From Candidatus Bipolaricaulota bacterium (GTDB lineage: Bacteria; Bipolaricaulota; Bipolaricaulia; RBG-16-55-9; DRXL01), in contig CALLJK010000016.1 in assembly GCA_938091745.1 (NCBI GenBank), positions 16,910 through 80,909 of the forward strand: a stretch of DNA of 64,000 nt. The letters run 5' to 3'. Made by a program: the position numbers and the translations under genes. The notes beneath the pieces are model-generated. The model was given only the letters and a program-made list of their open reading frames with translations, had not been told where the DNA came from and searched no databases. Positions 35,276 to 44,370 of this stretch are shown here, one piece after another. Every line of letters begins with the position of its first letter. The first letter of the stretch is position 1.

Positions 35276-35884
35276 GTGAGACTCTCTGACCTTGTGGGCG
35301 CTCTCTATTTGGGAGCGATTACGGCGTTCATCGTCTTTCAGAACGAGCTCTTTATCCGGCTGACAGAGACATATCCCTATCCGATGGGGTTTGCCAAGAT
35401 CGCGCTTTTAGCGACATTTGGAGAGTGTTTGAGACATCGCTTGACAACAGGGCATTGGATCCCCGATAAGATAGCTGTGCGGGTTCTCGTCTGGGGGGTC
35501 TTTGGGCTGTGGTTCACGGCGGCGTTTCCGTTTGTTGCCGGTGGAGTTCAAGCGATCTCGGAAAATCACTTATGGGTTCCGGCCAATCCGTTCTGGATGA
35601 GCGTGTGGATCAATCTCATTGGGGGCTATGCGTTCTTCATGATGTTCACGCACTATTGGATCGACACGATGATTGTTCAGGGATTTTGCTGGCCCTGGGA
35701 GGTCTTAGGCAAGCCAGAGACGCATCGCTGGGCCAAGATCGTCTTTATCTCGCTCATTCTGTTTTGGATTCCCGCTCATACGATAACGTTCTCGTTACCG
35801 CCAGCGTTGCGCGTCACTAGTGCAGCGTATCTCTCTATCGCGCTTGGGGTGATTCTTTCGTGTGCTGCTCGGCGGGGGCGTTAA
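35276..35884 (+). CDS. Integral membrane protein of unknown function
   Basis: Start GTG 35276 lies behind GGAGG. The 202 residues form about five membrane helices. Aromatic-rich loops are visible (NELFIRLTETYPYPMGFAKI, FFMMFTHYWIDTMI, QGFCWPWEVLG). I do not recognise a named family with confidence; the size and topology recall Mpv17/PMP22-type proteins. The last 50 bases overlap the 3' end of pth on the other strand. Confidence 0.65.
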   Translation: MRLSDLVGALYLGAITAFIVFQNELFIRLTETYPYPMGFAKIALLATFGECLRHRLTTGHWIPDKIAVRVLVWGVFGLWFTAAFPFVAGGVQAISENHLWVPANPFWMSVWINLIGGYAFFMMFTHYWIDTMIVQGFCWPWEVLGKPETHRWAKIVFISLILFWIPAHTITFSLPPALRVTSAAYLSIALGVILSCAARRGR

Positions 35885-36425
35885 ATCTGTTCATTACTGT
35901 CTCAATGTCTGTTTGTATAAAGCACTCTATCGCATTGGCCGCGCGGGTTAAGATTTCCGGCAGTCTCGCTTGCTCTTCTTGAGTAAACTCACCCAAGACG
36001 TAGTCGATTAAATCTGACAAGGGTTGCTCTGTCCCAATCCCGATGCGCAGTCGGGGAATCTCTTCGGTCTGGAGCTCGGCAAGAACAGATTCCATACCGT
36101 GATGGCCTCCGGCGCTGCCGCGCTTGCGCACCCGCAGCTTCCCAAAAGGAATCGCATAGTCATCGTAGACAATGAGACACTCTTGCGGCGTCACCGGGTA
36201 GCGTTCGCAGATCTCTTTCACGGCGATCCCGCTCACGTTCATATAGACCAACGGTTCGACGATGAGGGCGAGGTCACTCAGACGATAGACGACTGAAAAA
36301 TCGTTCTCTGTTCTGGGTAGCTGAGGGCAGCGTTCAAGGAACGAGCGCACGGCCAGACGGCCTATATTGTGGCGCGTGCGCTCGTAGTGTCTCCCTGGGT
36401 TGCCTAAGCCAATGACGGCCTTCAC
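35835..36425 (-). CDS. pth: Peptidyl-tRNA hydrolase
   Basis: Pth recycles tRNA from peptidyl-tRNA released by abortive translation. The 196-residue protein has IGLGNPGRHYERTRHNIG (catalytic histidine), and VYDDYAIPFGKLRVRKRGSAGGHHGM with the catalytic aspartate and GGHxG signature. LRIGIGTEQPLSDLIDYVLGEF follows. It is last in a prs-rplY-pth operon, a widespread gene order, and its end overlaps the convergent membrane protein gene by 50 bases. Confidence 0.96.
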   Translation of the reverse strand: MKAVIGLGNPGRHYERTRHNIGRLAVRSFLERCPQLPRTENDFSVVYRLSDLALIVEPLVYMNVSGIAVKEICERYPVTPQECLIVYDDYAIPFGKLRVRKRGSAGGHHGMESVLAELQTEEIPRLRIGIGTEQPLSDLIDYVLGEFTQEEQARLPEILTRAANAIECFIQTDIETVMNRFNAPAEQHTKESPQAR

Positions 36426-36436
36426 AGTAATTATTT

Positions 36437-37099
36437 CTATTTCTTTTCGGGCTTCGCTGGAGCAGCAGGAGTGGGAGCTGCCTCTTCTGCTGCGGGAGCA
36501 GCGCCCTCGGTTGGCACCGCACCTTCAACACCAGGGACCGCGGCCGCAACAGCGACCTCCTCCTTGCGCGGCGCCACGATCGTCACAATCGTCGCCTCCC
36601 CTGGCGTCAGTATCTGCACACCTTCAAGCTTCAATTCGTTGACATGCACTGCTTGCCCAATACCCAGATGGCTCACATCGATCTCAATGATCTCCGGGAT
36701 GGCATTCATGGGCCCTCGGACTGTGACGACGTCACGCAGGAGCTGGAGCACCCCGCCCTCCTTGCGCCCCTTCGCTTCCCCGCGCAGCCGCACTGGGACT
36801 TCTATTGTGACCGGCTGGTCCGGTGCAGGATGATAGAGATCAATGTGAATGACACGATCCGTCAGTAGATCACGCTGGATCTCTTTAATGAACGCCGGGA
36901 GCTTTTTGCCGTCTAACTCTACGGTGATGCGAGAGCTTCGGGTGATGCGGGAGAGCAACGCCTCGAGCTCCCTCGCACTCACCATGATATGCTGATGAAC
37001 TTCGTGCCCATAGAGCACGCCGGGGATAAACCCTGTGCGTCTGAGCGCCCGGGGATTGGGCTTGGGTCCACGGGGCATTGCTTTTATGGTGTACTCCAT
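36437..37099 (-). CDS. rplY: 50S ribosomal protein L25 / Ctc family
   Basis: The ATG at 37099 (MEYTIKAMPRGPKPN) follows GGAG at good spacing and is preferred over the track's 37114. The 220 residues contain the 5S-rRNA-binding L25 domain (ALRRTGFIPGVLYG, FIKEIQRDLLTDRVIHIDLY) and the TL5/Ctc C-terminal domain (VPVRLRGEAKGRKEGGVLQ). A low-complexity Ala/Pro/Glu tail of about 45 residues follows. It sits between prs and pth. Confidence 0.94.
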   Translation of the reverse strand: MEYTIKAMPRGPKPNPRALRRTGFIPGVLYGHEVHQHIMVSARELEALLSRITRSSRITVELDGKKLPAFIKEIQRDLLTDRVIHIDLYHPAPDQPVTIEVPVRLRGEAKGRKEGGVLQLLRDVVTVRGPMNAIPEIIEIDVSHLGIGQAVHVNELKLEGVQILTPGEATIVTIVAPRKEEVAVAAAVPGVEGAVPTEGAAPAAEEAAPTPAAPAKPEKK

Positions 37100-37123
37100 A
37101 AGAATCTCCTCCATTCTGAGTTT

Positions 37124-38059
37124 CTAATAATGTGGGAACATTTCGCTGACAGACTCTTGTGCGTGAATGCGCTTGATCGTCTCTGCAAGCAAGGCCCCAA
37201 CGGAGATCGTATCGATCTTGGGGCTTGTGGGCGGGGGAATCGTGTTCGTGACGACGATCTTCTTCACTGGTGAAGCCTCTAATTTTCGGACGGCATCACC
37301 GGCGAAGACCCCATGAATGAACGCCCCCACGACTTCTTGTGCGCCGCATTCTAATAATAGCTCTGTCGCTTCGATGACCGTTCCGCCGGTGGCTAAGATA
37401 TCGTCGACTAAGATCGCACGCTTGCCCTTGACGTTCCCGATGACGTTGAGCGCGCGCACTTCTGTCGGGCTGATCCGGCTCTTTTCGACTATCGCTAAGG
37501 GGAGTTCGAGGCGCTCTGCCACGGCACGGGCGCGTTTGGCTGCCCCGACATCCGGCGCAACGATCACTGTGTTCTCTAAGTTCTGATGGCGAAAGTAATC
37601 AGCTATGATTGGGTCTCCACGAAGATTATCGACGGGGATATCGAAAAAGCCCTGAATCTGTCCGGCAGGCAGATCGAGCGTGAGAACTCTGTCGGCCCCC
37701 GCGGTGACGATCATATTCGCGACGAGTTTTGCGCTGATGGGCACACGCCCGATGTGTTTTCGATCTTGACGGGCGTAGCCATAGTACGGGATGACCGCCG
37801 TGATGCGCTCTGCCGAAGCCCGCTTGAGCGCATCGATAATCAGCAAAAGCTCCATAAGATTATCGTTTACAGGGGGACACGTTGACTGTATGACGCAGAC
37901 ATCTGCGCCCCGGACGGTCTCTTTGATGTGCACGTTGATCTCGCCGTCGGGGAAGCGTCCCACCTCGGCTGCAGTGAGCTGAATCCCTAAATGTGCGCTG
38001 ATCTCTCGTGCTAACGCGGGATTGGCATTCCCCGTGATGAGCTTCAACTCGCCTTGCAC
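37124..38059 (-). CDS. prs: Ribose-phosphate pyrophosphokinase
   Basis: Prs makes PRPP from ribose-5-P and ATP for nucleotide, His and Trp synthesis. The 311 residues include FPDGEINVHIKETVRGADV, the ATP flexible-loop region YYGYARQDRKH, and VIVAPDVGAAKRARAVAERL. The PRPP-binding loop is AILVDDILATGGTVIEA. The start is GTG 38059. It leads the prs-rplY-pth operon and is the usual class I length. Confidence 0.97.
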   Translation of the reverse strand: MQGELKLITGNANPALAREISAHLGIQLTAAEVGRFPDGEINVHIKETVRGADVCVIQSTCPPVNDNLMELLLIIDALKRASAERITAVIPYYGYARQDRKHIGRVPISAKLVANMIVTAGADRVLTLDLPAGQIQGFFDIPVDNLRGDPIIADYFRHQNLENTVIVAPDVGAAKRARAVAERLELPLAIVEKSRISPTEVRALNVIGNVKGKRAILVDDILATGGTVIEATELLLECGAQEVVGAFIHGVFAGDAVRKLEASPVKKIVVTNTIPPPTSPKIDTISVGALLAETIKRIHAQESVSEMFPHY

Positions 38060-38128
38060 GTCTCACTTCACCCTTAGGCTCTCTCTAGTAGCTAACGAGA
38101 GAGGAGATAAGAGCTAACGGAATAAACT

Positions 38129-38157
38129 ACTATAGCAAATTCACGGTGAGCCTGCAA
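38129..38157 (-). promoter_or_regulatory. Promoter and leader of prs-rplY-pth
   Basis: On the minus strand TTGCAG (38152-38157) lies 17 bases from TATAGT (38129-38134), inside the 3' end of the HIT gene. The roughly 60-base leader contains the direct repeat CGTTAGCT twice and a 7-base-pair stem CTCTCTC/GAGAGAG, which could serve purine- or PRPP-responsive control. Confidence 0.55.
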
Positions 38158-38551
38158 TCAGGCGATGGATTTCGTCCAGTGGGCGAGTGTGGGGCTTATG
38201 GATAATAGAGTGTAAAGAGCCGCCGCCGTCGCCGGGAAAGCGCGGAATGATATGAAAATGCAAGTGAGGGATGGCCTGGCCGGCGGCGCGCCCATCGTTG
38301 AACCCAATGTTGAACGCCGGAGCACCAAGCGCGTGGGCAAGGCGCGCCGTGACTTTTTGTACTGTTTGGAAGAGCTTACCGGCGAGCTCCGGGGGCAAGT
38401 CAGAGAACCGTTCGGCGTGCAGCTTGGGGATGACGAGCGTATGACCGTCGGTCATGGGGTAGATATCGAGGAACGCCAAAGTCTCCGAGTCCTCATATAT
38501 TTTGTGCGCAGCGAGCTCGCCACGCACGATCTTGCAAAAGATGCAGCTCAT
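38141..38551 (-). CDS. HIT-family nucleotide hydrolase
   Basis: This 136-residue protein has the Hint-branch zinc pair CIFCKIVRGE near the start, and LDIYPMTDGHTLVIPKLHAERF. The histidine triad is IPHLHFHIIPR. Such enzymes hydrolyse adenosine phosphoramidates or dinucleotides. It starts 4 bases after tyrS and is probably co-transcribed with it. Confidence 0.93.
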   Translation of the reverse strand: MSCIFCKIVRGELAAHKIYEDSETLAFLDIYPMTDGHTLVIPKLHAERFSDLPPELAGKLFQTVQKVTARLAHALGAPAFNIGFNDGRAAGQAIPHLHFHIIPRFPGDGGGSLHSIIHKPHTRPLDEIHRLIAGSP

Positions 38552-38555
38552 AGTC

Positions 38556-39758
38556 CTACCCCTTGAGAGAGATCTCCGCGAACGTGTGCTTGCCTACACG
38601 TACCAACGTCCCATCTTGTACAGATACGCTCTGATTAAACTGAGTAATTCTCTCCCCATTGAGCTCGACAGCCCCCTGCTCGATGAGGCGCTTGGCCTCG
38701 GAACGGCTCTTGCAGAGCGGCGCGATCAAGTCCACGACCCAGATGGTGCCGTCGGGCTTCAGAAGCTTTTTATCGAGATAGAGCTTGGGGACATCCGTGG
38801 GGCGCTCTTTCCGAGCAAAGACGCGCTCAAACTCTTCGAGCGCTCTATCGGCCGCTTCTTGAGAGTGATAGCGTGCGACCACAGCGTGAGCCATCTGCTG
38901 TTTTTGTTCCTTGGGATGGAGCTTTTTCAGCTCCTCCCAATCTAAGTCTGTGAGCAGCTTCACGTATTTTTCTAAAAGCGCGTCGGGGATAGACATTAAT
39001 TTGCCGAACATCTCGTTGGGCGGCTCGGTGATCCCCACGTAATTGCCATAGCTCTTGCTCATCTTCTTGACACCGTCAAGACCCTCTAAGAGGGGCATGA
39101 TGAAGCAGACTTGAGGCTCTTGACCGTAGCGCTCTTGTAACGCTCGGCCCACTAAGAGATTGAATCGCTGGTCAGTCCCACCTAACTCTACATCGGCTTC
39201 GATAGCTACTGAGTCATAGCCTTGGGCTAAGGGATAGAGAAACTCGACGATACTGATGGGATTGCCCTCGCGAAAGCGCTTGGCGAAATCGTCGCGCTCC
39301 AGCATCGCCGCGACCGTGTACTTCGACGCTAATTCTAAGAGTTTGGCAAAGTCCATCCTCTCGAGCCATTCGGAGTTATAGCGAAATTCTGTGCGATTTG
39401 GGTCCAAAATTTTGAGGGCTTGCTCTTTGTACGCTCTCATATTCGTTTCGACTTCTTCTTTGGAGAGCATCTTGCGCTGGCTGGCACGCTCGGAAGGATC
39501 GCCGATACGAGCCGTGAAATCTCCCACGATCAAGACAGCTGTGTGCCCTAGATCTTGGAAGTCGCGCAGCTTCTGCAAGACAACGCCTATCCCAATGTGA
39601 ATATCAGGGCTTGTCGGATCGACGCCCAACTTCACTCTGAGTGGCTTACCGGTGCGGACTGAGCGCTCCAATTTTCTGATAAGATCGCCCTCAGGGATGA
39701 TATCCACGGCGCGGCGCTTGAGAAACCGAAGCTGCTCATCGAGAGTCAGACGCTTCAT
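38556..39758 (-). CDS. tyrS: Tyrosyl-tRNA synthetase
   Basis: The better start is ATG 39758 (MKRLTLDEQLRFL, 400 residues); the track adds 13 upstream residues. The class I signatures are the HIGH variant SPDIHIGIG and KKMSKSYGN. VDPTSP and the tyrosine pocket SVAIEADVELGGTDQRFNLL are visible, and an S4 RNA-binding domain ends the protein (CKSRSEAKRLIEQGAVELNG). The C-terminal S4 and overall length fit the TyrRS form common outside enterics. It is paired with the HIT gene. Confidence 0.95.
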   Translation of the reverse strand: MKRLTLDEQLRFLKRRAVDIIPEGDLIRKLERSVRTGKPLRVKLGVDPTSPDIHIGIGVVLQKLRDFQDLGHTAVLIVGDFTARIGDPSERASQRKMLSKEEVETNMRAYKEQALKILDPNRTEFRYNSEWLERMDFAKLLELASKYTVAAMLERDDFAKRFREGNPISIVEFLYPLAQGYDSVAIEADVELGGTDQRFNLLVGRALQERYGQEPQVCFIMPLLEGLDGVKKMSKSYGNYVGITEPPNEMFGKLMSIPDALLEKYVKLLTDLDWEELKKLHPKEQKQQMAHAVVARYHSQEAADRALEEFERVFARKERPTDVPKLYLDKKLLKPDGTIWVVDLIAPLCKSRSEAKRLIEQGAVELNGERITQFNQSVSVQDGTLVRVGKHTFAEISLKG

Positions 39759-39850
39759 AGACGTGGCGAGTTTAGCGAAAGGAACAAGGTGCTGCAACTG
39801 TTAGCATTCTTGCTATGGCAGAGCAAAGCGTGGCGGGGTGCCGAAATACA

Positions 39851-40039
39851 CTAATCCCCGCAGCCCTCTTCATATCCACACCGACAGATCTTGTGACAGC
39901 CTACTATCACCGCGAAGGGCTTCTGACAGATGGGGCAGAGAGTAGGGTCCGGTGGAGGCAGAAGTTGCGCAAGCTGTCGCACCGGCTTCTTCTTAGAACT
40001 ATTTCGACCCTGACGCCCTGAGGATCGCTTCTTGGCCAT
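39851..40039 (-). CDS. Small basic zinc-binding protein
   Basis: ATG 40039 (MAKKRSSGRQGRNSSKKK) is preferred over the track's 40045. The 62 residues have a Lys/Arg-rich N-terminus and a C-terminal cysteine cluster CPICQKP...CHKICRCGYEEGC. Such proteins often bind nucleic acid or zinc, but no family is assigned. TATAAT on the minus strand (40047-40052) ends 7 bases before the ATG, so it may be leaderless. It shares an AT-rich divergent promoter region with the M24 peptidase gene. Confidence 0.55.
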   Translation of the reverse strand: MAKKRSSGRQGRNSSKKKPVRQLAQLLPPPDPTLCPICQKPFAVIVGCHKICRCGYEEGCGD

Positions 40040-40061
40040 TATCATTATTATAGTATATAAT
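40032..40061 (+). promoter_or_regulatory. Promoter of the M24 peptidase gene (divergent AT-rich region)
   Basis: TTGGCC (40032-40037) lies 18 bases from TATAAT (40056-40061), which ends 8 bases before the ATG at 40070. The overlapping sequence also holds a minus-strand TATAAT (40047-40052) for the small zinc protein, so the two genes share a compact bidirectional control region. Confidence 0.5.
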
Positions 40062-40069
40062 CACCCATT

Positions 40070-41161
40070 ATGAATACTTACGCCATCCGACTCGAACGGC
40101 TCCGCGATACCCTACGGCGCAAAAAGCTCGATGGGTTTTGTTTAGTCAACGTCGAAGGTTCCGACAGATCGAATCTCTACTATCTGACGGGGTTTTCTGG
40201 GTCGTTTGGGGTGCTCATCATCACTAAAGACCGTCAGATCTTTCTCACGGATTCTCGCTACATCACCCGCGCGAAGGAGACCGTCTTAGACTATGAGGTG
40301 CTCGAGCTGAAAGGGCGCGTGACGACCGTTGCTCCGAGAATCAATCGATTAAAGATCAAAAATATCGCGATCAACGCCCCGACGACGAGCACCTGGCTCT
40401 TTCACCAACTCCGTGACAGACTAAAAAAGACAAGACTTGTGCCCGTTGCGGGCCTGGTCGAGACGCTGCGCGTTATAAAAGACGACTCTGAGATTCAAGC
40501 TATCGAGCGAGCGATCCAGCTGACAGATAAAGCTTTTGAATTTATTTTAGGCAAGGTAAAACCCGGGGTGACCGAGCGCGAACTCTCTTGGGAGATCGAA
40601 AAATATATTCGCACGCACGGGGGAGATGGGCTGGCGTTTGAGAGCATCGTGGCAACTGGAGCAACGACAGCTATGCCCCATTACGAGCCACAAGATCGAG
40701 AAGTTCAGAAGGGCGATTTCGTGCTCTTCGATATGGGGGCGAAAGTCGATCACTATTGTGCTGATCTGACGCGCACGGTCGTCGTGGGGCGCGCCAGTGC
40801 AGAGCAGAAGAAAATCTATAAGATCGTTCTTGAAGCTCAAGAGCGCGCTATAAGAAATTTACGGGCAGGGCTGACAAGCAAACAAGCCGACGCGCCCGCG
40901 CGGGAGACGATTGCCCAAGCCGGATATAAGAAGAACTTCGGGCACGGTACAGGACACGGCTTGGGACTCGATGTCCATGAAAGTCCCAGACTCTCGCCCT
41001 TGGGAAAGGATAAGCTGCAAGCGGGCAACGTCGTGACAGTCGAGCCGGGGATTTATTTACCGGGCTGGGGGGGCGTGCGCATTGAAGACGTCGCCGTGGT
41101 CGAAGAGAAGGGCTGTCGCGTCTTAACTCAAGCGCCAAAGAAGAGACTAATCGAAGTGTAA
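40070..41161 (+). CDS. M24 metallopeptidase, Xaa-Pro aminopeptidase/prolidase type
   Basis: This 363-residue protein has a creatinase-like N-terminal domain (LYYLTGFSGSFGVLII) and a pita-bread catalytic domain. Metal ligands are visible as DMGAKVDHYCADLTRT (two Asp), HGTGHGLGLDVHESP (His), TVEPGIY (Glu) and RIEDVAVV (Glu). It would cleave X-Pro dipeptides or N-terminal residues before proline in the cytoplasm. A TATAAT 8 bases before the ATG, with TTGGCC upstream, suggests a leaderless transcript. The 3' end overlaps the photolyase gene by 15 bases. Confidence 0.93.
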   Translation: MNTYAIRLERLRDTLRRKKLDGFCLVNVEGSDRSNLYYLTGFSGSFGVLIITKDRQIFLTDSRYITRAKETVLDYEVLELKGRVTTVAPRINRLKIKNIAINAPTTSTWLFHQLRDRLKKTRLVPVAGLVETLRVIKDDSEIQAIERAIQLTDKAFEFILGKVKPGVTERELSWEIEKYIRTHGGDGLAFESIVATGATTAMPHYEPQDREVQKGDFVLFDMGAKVDHYCADLTRTVVVGRASAEQKKIYKIVLEAQERAIRNLRAGLTSKQADAPARETIAQAGYKKNFGHGTGHGLGLDVHESPRLSPLGKDKLQAGNVVTVEPGIYLPGWGGVRIEDVAVVEEKGCRVLTQAPKKRLIEV

Positions 41162-42490
41162 GACGCGTTGCTCTACTGTGCCGTATTTTCTCTGGAAGCC
41201 CTCTGGAGTCATCGCGCGCACTTTGCCGAAGATCAAGCGCTCCGGAAAGGGGCGATCATGGAGGCCCAAGCACCAGCCGACTCCGGCGTAACTGTTCGGA
41301 TCGCGCCCGTCCAAAGCGTACTTGTTGTTGAGATATAAGCCGATGCGGAGTGCTTCCTCCGGCCGAGCTGTCCAGACTAAAAGCCGCTTTCCCCAGTACA
41401 TTCGCAAGTAGTTATGCATCCGGCCCGTCTGCGCCAAGGCAGACTGGGCAGCGTTCCAGATTGGATCGTCTGTTCGCGCTGATTCTAGCTCTTCCAAAGT
41501 ATAGATAGCAGGACGTGGGTCGGCCACATGGGCCTGAAGCGTCTCCCGTGCCCAGCGAGGAAGCCCTTCCCAACGGTCATAGTCGGGATTGTACCAGACG
41601 AAATTGAGCGCTAGTTCGCGCCGAACGATCAACTCCTCGAGGAACGCATCCGCCTCAGGCCCGCCAACACGGGAGACTTCCAGGGCGATCTCCACTGGGG
41701 AGATCTGACCAAAGTGAAGATACGGGCTGAGTCCCGAGGTGACATCGTGGCGGGGGTCGCTGCGAAGATCACTATACCGAGGAAGACTCTTCTCCAGAAA
41801 GCGTTGGAGCCGCTGCCGTGCTGCGCTCGTTCCAGCAGGGAAGGAGACGGGTTTCACTGTCTGGTCTACTTCTAATAGCGAAAGAAGTCTCTCTGTGTCG
41901 GTCGGGTCCAGGGTGGGCTTGCTGAAGTTGGCCCGGATTCGAGGTGCTCGTTCCTGAAGAGGCTTGAGGAAGCGAGAGAGCATGGGCTGAATACGACGGC
42001 GCAAGACAGCTGCGCTCACCGCCGGGCGCGTATAAGCAATCTCTATTGGTACCACACAGTCCCCTTCTACTTCGACAACGAGACAAGGAGCACGCTCTGC
42101 TAAGGAGTGCCGCCACGCCCGCTGATGCCGTAGATACCCGCGGTCGGTCACTACGGCAGCAGCGTTCCGAGCCAAGTCTAGGGCCAAATCTGGCGGATGC
42201 CCCAGCTGCAGAACAAAGCCGATCCCGCGCTCCTGAAGGGCTTGTGCCGTCTCGCGAAGCCCTTCGAGCATCCAGGCATAATGGCGCAAGGTGGCCTCAG
42301 GATAGTGTGGGGTGAGGCCAAAACAGACAAGCAAGGGCAGTCTTTGCTCGTCCGCTAGGTCTACAGCAAACTCCAGCGCTGGGTTCCAGAAGGCTCTTTG
42401 GGAAGCTTGCATCCAGTAGAGGACGTACTGCCCGCTTGTGAGAGGCTGGCTATTGAGAGGGTGAATGCGTTCCGGTTCTATTCGTGTCAT
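41147..42490 (-). CDS. phrB: Class II CPD photolyase
   Basis: This 447-residue flavoprotein splits UV-induced cyclobutane pyrimidine dimers using light. Class II features are the start VLYWMQASQRAFWNPALEFA, FLEELIVRRELALNFVWYNP, and the FAD/DNA region GRMHNYLRMYWGKRLLVWT. The end is LNNKYALDGRDPNSYAGVGWCLG. It is the last gene of a minus-strand repair run and overlaps uvsE by 4 bases, so two distinct UV-damage repair enzymes are co-translated. Confidence 0.93.
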   Translation of the reverse strand: MTRIEPERIHPLNSQPLTSGQYVLYWMQASQRAFWNPALEFAVDLADEQRLPLLVCFGLTPHYPEATLRHYAWMLEGLRETAQALQERGIGFVLQLGHPPDLALDLARNAAAVVTDRGYLRHQRAWRHSLAERAPCLVVEVEGDCVVPIEIAYTRPAVSAAVLRRRIQPMLSRFLKPLQERAPRIRANFSKPTLDPTDTERLLSLLEVDQTVKPVSFPAGTSAARQRLQRFLEKSLPRYSDLRSDPRHDVTSGLSPYLHFGQISPVEIALEVSRVGGPEADAFLEELIVRRELALNFVWYNPDYDRWEGLPRWARETLQAHVADPRPAIYTLEELESARTDDPIWNAAQSALAQTGRMHNYLRMYWGKRLLVWTARPEEALRIGLYLNNKYALDGRDPNSYAGVGWCLGLHDRPFPERLIFGKVRAMTPEGFQRKYGTVEQRVLHFD

Positions 42491-43383
42491 AGGACTCCTT
42501 CAAGTGCCAAAGCCTGGACTATTTCTAGTGCTTGGAGTGCGCTGCGCTCCTTGTCTTTGACCTCCAGCATCAGGTCAAAGTCATGAGGGCGGCTCTCCTC
42601 CAGGAACCGGCGGAAGTGGGCCTCGTCCAGCGCATAGGCGTGGCTCCCTGGACGACCCCCAGCTAGGGGGGAGGAGTAGTCTACCATCAAGGGGCCATCT
42701 TTAGGCCCCCAAGTCGCGGCTGCCGCCGCCAGCGCCTCTGGCAGTGTCCGCCCGTCCGGAGATATCTCCCAATGAAAGACGTCCAACAAGACAGGCAGGC
42801 CCGTTTCTTGGCTCACGGTCAGACAGTCGTCCAAGTTGAAGAGCCGCTCATCGTTCTCTACCACCAGCCGAGTCCGCACCGCTGGGTCTAGTCGCTTCAC
42901 TTCCCTGATGAAGCGCGCCAGCGCTGCTCGTTTATCCCCGTAGAGGCCGCCAATGTGAATCTGAATCTTCGCCGTCTGATCCAAGCCCAGAAGATCGAGG
43001 ACGCGAGCATGGTAAGTTAAGTCTCTGCGGGCAGCTGCCACGACTTCCGGGCGGGGTGAGTTGAGCAGGGTATACTGACCTGGATGCATGGAGATGCGCA
43101 TCCCGGTGGCGCGGATGAACTCGCCGATGCGCGCAAAGTCTTGAGCGAAGACCTGATCCCAAGGGAATTCGTTAGCCGGATGAGAAGCTAATGGAATCAG
43201 GTCTGAGGTGATGCGGAAGAAGAGAAGGCCCTTGTCGGCGTTCCAGCGCAGGATGCGCTCCAGACAAGCGAGGTTTCCGGCGACCGTCTCCTGGAGGCGC
43301 TCCCAAGAGAGATTGGCCAGCCGGAAGGTCCGGCTGGGGCGGCAGTCGAGAGAGAGATTGATGCAAGGGTAGCCGATGCGCAC
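42487..43383 (-). CDS. uvsE: UV damage endonuclease UvsE/UvdE
   Basis: This 298-residue TIM-barrel metalloenzyme nicks DNA 5' of UV photoproducts. It shows the family start MRIGYPCINLSL and FRITSDLIPLASHP. The metal-site segments are RISMHPGQYTLLNSP, IQIHIGGLYGDK and VENDERLFNLDDCL, with DVFHWEISPDG. It abuts the DUF523-DUF1722 gene without a gap and overlaps the photolyase gene by ATGA. The pairing gives a light-dependent and a light-independent route for the same lesions. Confidence 0.94.
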   Translation of the reverse strand: MRIGYPCINLSLDCRPSRTFRLANLSWERLQETVAGNLACLERILRWNADKGLLFFRITSDLIPLASHPANEFPWDQVFAQDFARIGEFIRATGMRISMHPGQYTLLNSPRPEVVAAARRDLTYHARVLDLLGLDQTAKIQIHIGGLYGDKRAALARFIREVKRLDPAVRTRLVVENDERLFNLDDCLTVSQETGLPVLLDVFHWEISPDGRTLPEALAAAAATWGPKDGPLMVDYSSPLAGGRPGSHAYALDEAHFRRFLEESRPHDFDLMLEVKDKERSALQALEIVQALALEGVL

Positions 43384-44340
43384 TCAATCCCCTCCCTTCC
43401 CGGAATCGCTGAGGGAGACCAGCGCCTCTGGGAACGGCGAGAAGAAAGTCTGCACGGAGAGGTACGGCTCCCCAAAGCGGAGAATCCAAGCCCGCAGCAC
43501 TCCTACTGGCGTGCTCAGCGGTTGTCGTCCCTCTCGGTAGGCAGTCAGCAAATCCAGAAAGTACCCTTTCTCCGTCGGGGTGAGGCAGTCAGAGAGGTAG
43601 CCCATGGCGTGCATGAGGACGTTGACCACGGCGGGGCGACGAGGCGGACGAATCAGCGCTGCCCGAAATCCGGCAGCGTATTCCGCCGCGATTTCACCAA
43701 AGGGCTTGTGCTGGGGGTTGGCGACGACCTGGCCCAGTTCTCGCAGGCGGGTCTGGTTATAAGCCATTAGCAAGAATTTGTGACGGGTGTGGAAGTCGAC
43801 TAGTGCCTTCATCTGGCCTGATTCCACCACCTCTCGCAGCCGGGCCAGCGCGAAAACAGCAGTGAGAAAGTGCTCCCGAATGGCCCGGTTAGTCAGTCGG
43901 CCCTCGTCTTCCACGGGGAGGTCAGGGAAGCGGGAGAGGACCGCTCTGCCGAACATTCCTGGTCCGGCTCCCACTGATGGCGCCTTCTCCGGCGCCGCGT
44001 AGATTTTGGCGTCTTTGATCCCGCATGACGGAGAACGATTTTTGAGGATGAAACCGTCCACCGGCGGGAGTGAGTCTAGAAAGGATGTAGCGAAGGCCTG
44101 CATGGCTTCTGTCAAGTCCCGGCCGGTGTCAGGCTGGAGGAGACGGGGTTTGCCGCCGATGCGGACCAGTCGGACTGGTGAACGGGGCGCACCCAAGCCT
44201 AGTTCCAGCTCTGGGCAGACAGTGATGAACTCTACAAACTCCCGGAGGGAATCCACTACCGAGTCAGGGATGACGCTGCCGTCGTAGCGGCAGTGGTCAA
44301 ACCCCAGACATTTGCTAATGACGATACGAGGTTTAGGCAT
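43384..44340 (-). CDS. DUF523-DUF1722 (YbgA-type) protein
   Basis: ATG 44340 (MPKPRIVISKC) follows AAAGG and is preferred over the track's 44364 start; 318 residues. DUF523 occupies about residues 1-160, with CLGFDHCRYDG, TVCPELELGLG and LKNRSPSCGIKDAKIY. DUF1722 follows, with FHTRHKFLLMAYNQTRLRELGQVVA. Several conserved cysteines suggest a metal or Fe-S site. This fusion is often encoded next to photolyases, which is the case here, but its activity is not established. It may act in thiol/tRNA or DNA-damage chemistry. Confidence 0.85.
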   Translation of the reverse strand: MPKPRIVISKCLGFDHCRYDGSVIPDSVVDSLREFVEFITVCPELELGLGAPRSPVRLVRIGGKPRLLQPDTGRDLTEAMQAFATSFLDSLPPVDGFILKNRSPSCGIKDAKIYAAPEKAPSVGAGPGMFGRAVLSRFPDLPVEDEGRLTNRAIREHFLTAVFALARLREVVESGQMKALVDFHTRHKFLLMAYNQTRLRELGQVVANPQHKPFGEIAAEYAAGFRAALIRPPRRPAVVNVLMHAMGYLSDCLTPTEKGYFLDLLTAYREGRQPLSTPVGVLRAWILRFGEPYLSVQTFFSPFPEALVSLSDSGKGGD

Positions 44341-44370
44341 AAGATACCTTTCCGCGGTCACCATCGGGAG